This document shows, piece after piece, positions 59,495 through 64,000 of a stretch of DNA of 64,000 bases (its first letter is position 1; the number at the start of each line of letters is the position of its first letter). The position numbers were made by a program, and so were the translations under genes. The stretch comes from Streptomyces sp. AC1-42W. GTDB taxonomy: Bacteria > Actinomycetota > Actinomycetes > Streptomycetales > Streptomycetaceae. The notes below the pieces were generated by a model that did not search any database, was not told the origin of the DNA, and saw nothing but the letters and a program-made list of their open reading frames with translations. The stretch is taken from NCBI RefSeq assembly GCF_003248355.1, contig NZ_QKWY01000001.1, positions 2,314,001-2,378,000 on the forward strand, read 5' to 3'.

Positions 59495-61144
59495 ATGACG
59501 ACCACCCTTGAGCCGACGACTTCGGCCCCGGCCCTGGCCGGACCGGCGCCCGCTTCGGGCGCTCGCCCCGCGGCTTCGACCACTCGGCACGAGCCTTCGG
59601 GCACTCGCCCCGGGAACACCTTCCCGGCGCCCTCCGCCCCCGCTGCCGGCACCGCCCGCGACGACACCGCTTCGGGCACTCGCCCCGCCGCTTCGGCCAC
59701 TCCGGCGGACGCTTCGGGCACACCGGCTACCGGACCCGGACGCGGGACGAAGGTCGCCCTGGGCGTCGCCTCCGTCGTCGGCGGTCTCGTGATGGGCGCC
59801 GCCGGGTTCTACCTGTCCTTCGGGAACCTCAGCACGGCCGGGCACACCGTCTTCGGGTTCTCCGCCGACGACGCCCGGATCTTCGCCGTCGGCGTGGACG
59901 TCGCGATCGTGACGTGCCTGGTCCTGGACCTGTTCATGGCCGCGATCCGGACCGGATGGCCGCTCCTGCGGCTCCTGGCCCACCTGATGACCGGGGCGTC
60001 GATCTACTTCAACGCCAAGGCTCACGGCGCGATCCTCGACCACGTCGACAAGGCCGCCAGCCACGGCCTGATGCCGATCCTGTTCGTGATCGGCGTGGAG
60101 GCCGGACGCCGCATCCTCGTCCACCAGGCGGCACTGCCGGCCGACCACGACGTCATCCCCGGACACCGCTGGCTGCTCGCCCCCCTGCCGACCTGGCGCA
60201 TCTTCAAGCAGATGAAGGTCTGGGGCGAGCCGTACAGCGCGGTCGTCGCCCGCCAGCGCCGCAGGGCGGTCTTCGACGCCTGGACCGAGTACAAGGCGGA
60301 GGTCGCCAAGGCCGGGCTGGAGCAGGGCAGCGAGGAGGCCCTCGCCCGCCTCCCGAAGAAGCTGGCACCGTTCGGCCTGACGGTCGATGAGGCCCTGGCC
60401 CTGCCGGACGAGATGGCCCGCGAGGAGCTGCGCCGTCAGCAGGAGCAGGAGCGGCGAGACCGCGAACTGGAGCTGGAGAAGGAACGGGCCGAGCACCAGG
60501 CCGCCAAGGAGCGCGTCGCGCACCGCAAGGAGATGGCGGCGCTGAACGCCGATCTCAGCGCCACGGAAGGCGTCGCCGGGGCTCAGGCCCGGGGAGCGAT
60601 CGCAGAGGCGGAGGCGCGGGCTGACAGGCAGGCACGGGCCGCCAGCGCGCTGACCGAAGCGATGGAGTCGAAGGAGGCCGCCGAAGCCCGGGAGCGAGCA
60701 GCCGAAGCGACGGCCCGAGCGGTCGAAGCCGACGCCCGAGCGGCCGAAGCCGAAGCGGACAAGACGGCCGCGCTGGCGCGCACGAAGGCGGAGCGGGCGC
60801 GGGTCCTCGAAGCCGAGCAGCGAGCGGCCGAAGCCGAAGCCGGAGTGGCCGAAGCACAGCGGCGAGCAGCCGAAGCCCGGGACGCCGCCGCCCAGATCCT
60901 CCGCCGCGCGATCGAAGCGGAGGACGCCGCGAACCTCACCCCGCGTCAGCGCCGGGTCCGGATCGTCGCCCGGCTGATCCTCGCGAAGTCCCCGGAGGAC
61001 GTCTCCCTGGACGAGGTCGCCGCAGCGATCGGCGTCACCTCCGGCAGCACCGCGTCCACGACGAAGGCCGACGCGGTCGCCCTGATCGAAGCCGGGTACG
61101 ACCCGGCGCGCGGCATTGACCCCGAGGTCACCGCGCGGCACTGA
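59495..61144 (+). CDS. DUF2637 membrane/coiled-coil protein (Spd-like)
   Basis: A 549-residue protein in four parts. Residues 1-80 are Thr/Ala/Pro-rich with three SG(A/T)RP repeats. Residues 86-108, 129-151, about 155-173 and 190-207 are four membrane spans of the DUF2637 type (VGVDVAIVTCLVLDLFMAAIRTGWPLLRLLAHLMTG). Residues about 290-480 form a very long Ala/Glu/Arg coiled coil with heptad repeats. The C-terminus has a small HTH-like domain (VSLDEVAAAIGVTSGSTASTTKADAVALIEAGYDP). DUF2637 proteins are associated with plasmid spread in Streptomyces. ATG with GGAGAG upstream. Confidence 0.85.
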   Translation: MTTTLEPTTSAPALAGPAPASGARPAASTTRHEPSGTRPGNTFPAPSAPAAGTARDDTASGTRPAASATPADASGTPATGPGRGTKVALGVASVVGGLVMGAAGFYLSFGNLSTAGHTVFGFSADDARIFAVGVDVAIVTCLVLDLFMAAIRTGWPLLRLLAHLMTGASIYFNAKAHGAILDHVDKAASHGLMPILFVIGVEAGRRILVHQAALPADHDVIPGHRWLLAPLPTWRIFKQMKVWGEPYSAVVARQRRRAVFDAWTEYKAEVAKAGLEQGSEEALARLPKKLAPFGLTVDEALALPDEMAREELRRQQEQERRDRELELEKERAEHQAAKERVAHRKEMAALNADLSATEGVAGAQARGAIAEAEARADRQARAASALTEAMESKEAAEARERAAEATARAVEADARAAEAEADKTAALARTKAERARVLEAEQRAAEAEAGVAEAQRRAAEARDAAAQILRRAIEAEDAANLTPRQRRVRIVARLILAKSPEDVSLDEVAAAIGVTSGSTASTTKADAVALIEAGYDPARGIDPEVTARH

Positions 61145-61164
61145 ACGACCATCACGACCCGCCA

Positions 61165-61199
61165 GGAGGGCGGCCCGGCCACTGCCGGCGCCGCCCTCC
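61165..61199 (+). terminator. Hairpin after the DUF2637 gene
   Basis: GGAGGGCGGC (61165-61174) pairs with GCCGCCCTCC (61190-61199), enclosing CCGGC/GCCGG. It lies 21 bases past the stop in a 165-base gap. Confidence 0.75.
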
Positions 61200-61309
61200 C
61201 GCACGTCCTGGCGCTGCCGCTGCCGTTCCCGGCCCTCCCCCTGCGGGCCGGGCGCGGCTGCGGGACCACCAGCCACACCCCGACCGCCCGACTGACGGAG
61301 GACATCGCC

Positions 61310-61816
61310 GTGACCAGCATCAACGCCGGACAGCCGGACTACTCCCGGCTCCTCGACCTTGACGCCCTCGCCGCCTGGACCCTGGACCGGCAGCGGGAGC
61401 ACACCGCCGACCTGGCCGCGTACGAGGCCACCCTCGCCGCGTTCCAGACCGCGCTTCGCTCCGAGACCGTCCCCGGGGACGGCGCCCTGTCCGCCCGGCT
61501 CCGCGCCCGCCGCGTCGAGAAGCACATCAAGGCCCTCGCCAAGGCGTCCCGGAAGGCCGCCGCCGAAGCGGAGGCCCTGCGCACCTCGTACGCCGGGCAC
61601 ATCGCCCACGTCACGGCCCTGCCGGCACGGCGCGAGGCCAAGGCGCTCAAGCGGGCCGGGCGCCGCCAGGCGCTCGGGGAGCTGACGGCGAAGTCCCTGC
61701 ACAAGACGGCATCGACGCTCGCCCCGGCCCCGGCCGACGCCGGGCCCGACACCACCCCGGCCCCGGCCGCCGACCAGGTGCGCGGCATCAACGACCTGTG
61801 GAAGAAGGGCGCCTGA
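61310..61816 (+). CDS. Helical hypothetical protein of the transfer operon
   Basis: A 168-residue protein with long helices (RQREHTADLAAYEATLAAFQTALRSE, RARRVEKHIKALAKASRKAAAEAEALRTSYAGHIAHVTALPARREAKALKRAGRRQALGELTAKSLHKTA), an Ala/Pro tail and a C-terminal RGINDLWKKGA motif. GTG start after CGGAGGACATC. Its stop is joined to the next start (TGATG). Not recognised. Confidence 0.68.
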   Translation: MTSINAGQPDYSRLLDLDALAAWTLDRQREHTADLAAYEATLAAFQTALRSETVPGDGALSARLRARRVEKHIKALAKASRKAAAEAEALRTSYAGHIAHVTALPARREAKALKRAGRRQALGELTAKSLHKTASTLAPAPADAGPDTTPAPAADQVRGINDLWKKGA

Positions 61817-62238
61817 TGGACCGGCCGGTCAACCGCAGGCGGCGGAGCGAGAACAACCGCCGCCTGCACCACAAGCAGCGCGCGGAGCAGGCCGAGGCCC
61901 TGGGCGCGAAGGGCATCGCCGCGGCCTGGGCCGAGCAGGTCCGCGCCGTCGCCCGGGACCGGGCCCGCCGGGGCGACTCCTCCGGCTGGGAGGACCTGGC
62001 GCGCCACCTTGAGTGGTTCTGCTCCCGGCACCCGCCCGCCGACCCCGCCGACCGGCGCACGGTCCGCCAGGCCGAGCACTGGGAACAGCGGCTCGCCGAC
62101 CTCGCCGACGCCGACCCGAAGACGGTCGCGTCGGCCTGGTGGGACCGGGCCCGTTCGGTCGCCGCAGCCGAGGGCGACACCGGTTGGGCCGACCTCGGAC
62201 TGACGTTGAAGAACCTCGCCGACCGCTACAGCCCGTAG
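61816..62238 (+). CDS. Basic hypothetical protein, coupled
   Basis: A 140-residue protein with a strongly basic N-terminus (DRPVNRRRRSENNRRLHHKQR) and two repeat-like helical halves, each with the W-D/A-R-R-S pattern (AAWAEQVRAVARDRARRGDSSGWEDLARHLEWF and SAWWDRARSVAAAEGDTGWADLGLTLKNL). The internal duplication is visible by eye. Overlaps the preceding stop. It may bind nucleic acid through the basic start; function unknown. Confidence 0.65.
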   Translation: MDRPVNRRRRSENNRRLHHKQRAEQAEALGAKGIAAAWAEQVRAVARDRARRGDSSGWEDLARHLEWFCSRHPPADPADRRTVRQAEHWEQRLADLADADPKTVASAWWDRARSVAAAEGDTGWADLGLTLKNLADRYSP

Positions 62239-62365
62239 CTGCTCCCGTCTTCATCTTCATCTTCATCACGCGTGAACTCAGCGCCTCGCCTGCGCGCGTA
62301 ATGCCTCTGCGGGCCTGCGCGCGTACGCGAGGCGTCACCCTCTGTCAACCCAGGAGACGCCCGAT

Positions 62366-64000
62366 ATGACCGACGACAACGTGATCAGCTTCAAGCCGAG
62401 GGGGCCGAGCACCCCGCCCCCGCCGGTCCTCCCGCCGCCCCGGCCCCCGGCCGTTACCGCCCCGCCTCCGCCTCCGGCAGCGCCGCCCGCCGCCCCGCCT
62501 CCGCCGACCCCGGCGGGCGGGGCGGACGTCGTCCCGGACCACCGCCGCCGGTCGGCCGCCGACTCCCTCGCCGCCCTCACCGCGCCGCCCCCGCCGGTAT
62601 CCGCCCCGGAGCCGGGGCACGTGCCGGCCACGTTCCGCAGTGACGGCCTGGACGACCAGCAGGAGACCCCGGCGCCCCGGCTGGGCGCGCTCACCCTCTC
62701 CGCGATCCTCGCCGTCGCCCTGGCCGCCCTGCGCGGCACCGCGACGGCCGTGTCCGACTGGCGGCAGCGGAGGACGGAGCAGGCCGCCGAAGCCGCGCCG
62801 CTCCGCGAGGCCCGGATGAAGCGCCGGATCGCCGAGGAGGAGCAGGCGGCAGCCGCCAGCGCCGCGAGGAAGGTCCCCAGCAGCCAGGAGTACGGGCGTA
62901 AGACCCTGGGCTCCGGCGGAGGGGGCGGCCGTACGAACTCCTCCTCGCCGCCCAAGCCGTCGTCCTCGCCCAAGCCGACCGGCAGCAGCTCCCCGAGCGG
63001 GAGCAAGCCGGGCGGAGTCACGAAGTCGAACGGCGCCGCGTCGGGTGCCGGCGCATCCGGCGGCAAGGGCCCGGCCGCCAGCCCGAAGCCCGCCCCGGCC
63101 GCGGGGAAGGGCGGCGGGGGGAGCGGCAAGCCGGGCGGCTCCTCGCCGTCCGGCAAGGGCGGGAGCGCGGGCGGCACGGCGAAGGGCGGCGGGTCGTCCG
63201 CGCCCCCGCCAGTCAAGCCGTCCGGCAAGGGCGGCGGGAGCGGCAAGCCGGGCGGCTCCTCGCCGTCGGGCAAGGGCGGCGGCGGGGTGGACCTGACGAA
63301 GAAGCCGAAGCCGTCCGGCAAGGGCGCCCCCGGAGCGCCCAAGCCGCCCACCAGCGGGCCGTCGATACCGCCGCCGACCTCCGGCAAGGGCGGCGGCTCG
63401 AAGCCTCCCAGCGGCCCGCCAGCGGCCCCCGGGAAGGGCAAGGGCGGTACGGGGCCGACCGCGCCCCCGAAGCCGACCACGGCCCCGCCGGGGACGTCGA
63501 AGGTGGACCTGACCAAGAAGCCCAAGCCCCCCGGCAAGGGCGCCGCGCCCGGCGCTGCCGGACCGGCCACCACCCCGCCCGCTGCCCCCAAGCCCCCCAC
63601 CGGGCCGACGGCGGCCCCGGGCGGCAAGGGCGGCCCCGCCGCTCCGGGCAAGGGGCCGACGGTCCCGCCCAGGCCCACCAGCCCGCCCCCAGGAGCAGCC
63701 GGAGCGGCGGCCGGAGGGAAGCCGACCCCGGGCGCCACGCCCGGCCCGGCAACGCCCCCTCCGCCCTCTGGAGCCGCTCCCGGCACTCCGTCGGGCTCCG
63801 GGGCCGGGCCGATCCCGCCGAAGCCCTCCACGCCCCCGCCAGGGGCCCCGGGAGCAGCGCCCGGCCCTGCACCCGGGCCGCCCCCGGGGACGGCAGGCGC
63901 CACCCACGGCGCGGCCTCGCCCCCTCCGCCTCCCGGGGCCGGGGCGCCGCCGCCCCGAGGAGCGCGCCGCAGCGCGGCCGACTCCGTCCACACCGCCACG
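62366..64000 (+). CDS. Pro/Gly/Lys-rich membrane protein, open at window edge
   Basis: The frame is open from ATG 62366 (AGGAGACG upstream) to the last base: 545 codons without a stop. Residues 1-50 are Pro-rich, a membrane segment follows near 106-124 (LGALTLSAILAVALAAL), then a basic helix (DWRQRRTEQAAEAAPLREARMKRRIAEEEQAAAA). From about residue 180 it is low complexity with PGKG, SGKGGG and PPAAP units, and VDLTKKPKP appears twice. A RRSAADS sequence occurs both near residue 61 and near the end. The bias reflects element transfer proteins; likely an extended membrane-bound spread or mating protein. The C-terminus lies beyond the window. Confidence 0.7.
   Translation, partial: MTDDNVISFKPRGPSTPPPPVLPPPRPPAVTAPPPPPAAPPAAPPPPTPAGGADVVPDHRRRSAADSLAALTAPPPPVSAPEPGHVPATFRSDGLDDQQETPAPRLGALTLSAILAVALAALRGTATAVSDWRQRRTEQAAEAAPLREARMKRRIAEEEQAAAASAARKVPSSQEYGRKTLGSGGGGGRTNSSSPPKPSSSPKPTGSSSPSGSKPGGVTKSNGAASGAGASGGKGPAASPKPAPAAGKGGGGSGKPGGSSPSGKGGSAGGTAKGGGSSAPPPVKPSGKGGGSGKPGGSSPSGKGGGGVDLTKKPKPSGKGAPGAPKPPTSGPSIPPPTSGKGGGSKPPSGPPAAPGKGKGGTGPTAPPKPTTAPPGTSKVDLTKKPKPPGKGAAPGAAGPATTPPAAPKPPTGPTAAPGGKGGPAAPGKGPTVPPRPTSPPPGAAGAAAGGKPTPGATPGPATPPPPSGAAPGTPSGSGAGPIPPKPSTPPPGAPGAAPGPAPGPPPGTAGATHGAASPPPPPGAGAPPPRGARRSAADSVHTAT

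Larger units (their letters stand above)
48911..64000. mobile_element. Integrated AICE-like element, left 15 kb
   Basis: The element interrupts an MBL-fold hydrolase gene and begins with a serine integrase. Module order: integration (int, xre, xis), replication (HTH protein, DnaB-like helicase, two unknown genes), a GntR/UTRA KorSA-like regulator, and a rightward transfer/spread operon with small proteins, coiled coils, a DUF2637 protein and a Pro-rich membrane protein. No capsid, terminase or lysis genes appear so far. The right boundary, the main TraB/FtsK translocase and the other half of the hydrolase gene are beyond the window. Interpreted as an actinomycete integrative and conjugative element with a phage-like replication unit. 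Confidence 0.8.

Noticed and set aside
62245..62270. Short TCTTCA triplication and CCTGCGCGCGTA direct repeats before the last gene
   Set aside because: Too short and too few copies to support an iteron array or CRISPR; no spacing pattern.
62335..63999. Long minus-strand frames opposite the Pro-rich element gene
   Set aside because: The plus frame has a ribosome site, operon direction and a membrane segment; the minus frames are by-products of strand composition.

Overview
The window is high-GC actinobacterial DNA with GTG/ATG starts and tightly coupled genes. The gene content and order (pyk, pdtaR, liv operon, polA, rpsA, coaE, uvrB, terD, terC) point to a Streptomyces chromosome. About 48.9 kb of core chromosome is followed by the left 15 kb of an integrated mobile element that continues past the right edge.

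Core region, left to right: the tail of a SIMPL-domain gene and pyruvate kinase; a free-standing LAGLIDADG homing-endonuclease-like gene beside tRNA-Leu(CAA); the ANTAR response regulator PdtaR; a complete branched-chain amino acid ABC transporter (livK-H-M-G-F); a PaaI-type thioesterase and a molybdopterin oxidoreductase; polA; a secreted lytic transglycosylase; helicase HrpB and a methyltransferase; rpsA; a PAC2 protein; coaE with a MITE-like element against its 5' end; an SPFH protein followed by a coupled SNF2/SWIM pair; TetR and HxlR regulators with clear palindromic operators; an aminotransferase; a pseudouridine-degradation pair (psuG plus a PfkB kinase); ogt; a glycerophosphodiesterase; an MHYT sensor; uvrB; two TerD-domain genes; and terC behind a yybP-ykoY manganese riboswitch. 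polA, ogt and uvrB carry the same damage-type promoter (TTGTCAGTGG followed by TANNNT-like -10) six bases from the start codon, so they probably form one DNA-damage regulon expressed from leaderless transcripts.

Mobile element (from about 48,911 to beyond 64,000): it interrupts an MBL-fold hydrolase gene, of which only the last 62 codons remain at 48,722-48,910. It starts with a large serine integrase, then a divergent Xre repressor and excisionase-like gene with operator palindromes between them. Next comes a phage-like replication module (a HTH/loader-like protein and a DnaB-type helicase), then a GntR/UTRA (KorSA-like) repressor controlling a rightward operon with a long structured leader. 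That operon has many tiny overlapping genes, coiled-coil proteins, a DUF2637 (Spd-like) membrane protein and a long Pro/Gly/Lys-rich membrane protein still open at the edge. The layout resembles an actinomycete integrative and conjugative element (AICE), but with a DnaB-based replication module; a TraB/FtsK translocase is expected beyond the window.

Functional names rest on motif recognition by eye. No database or folding program was run.
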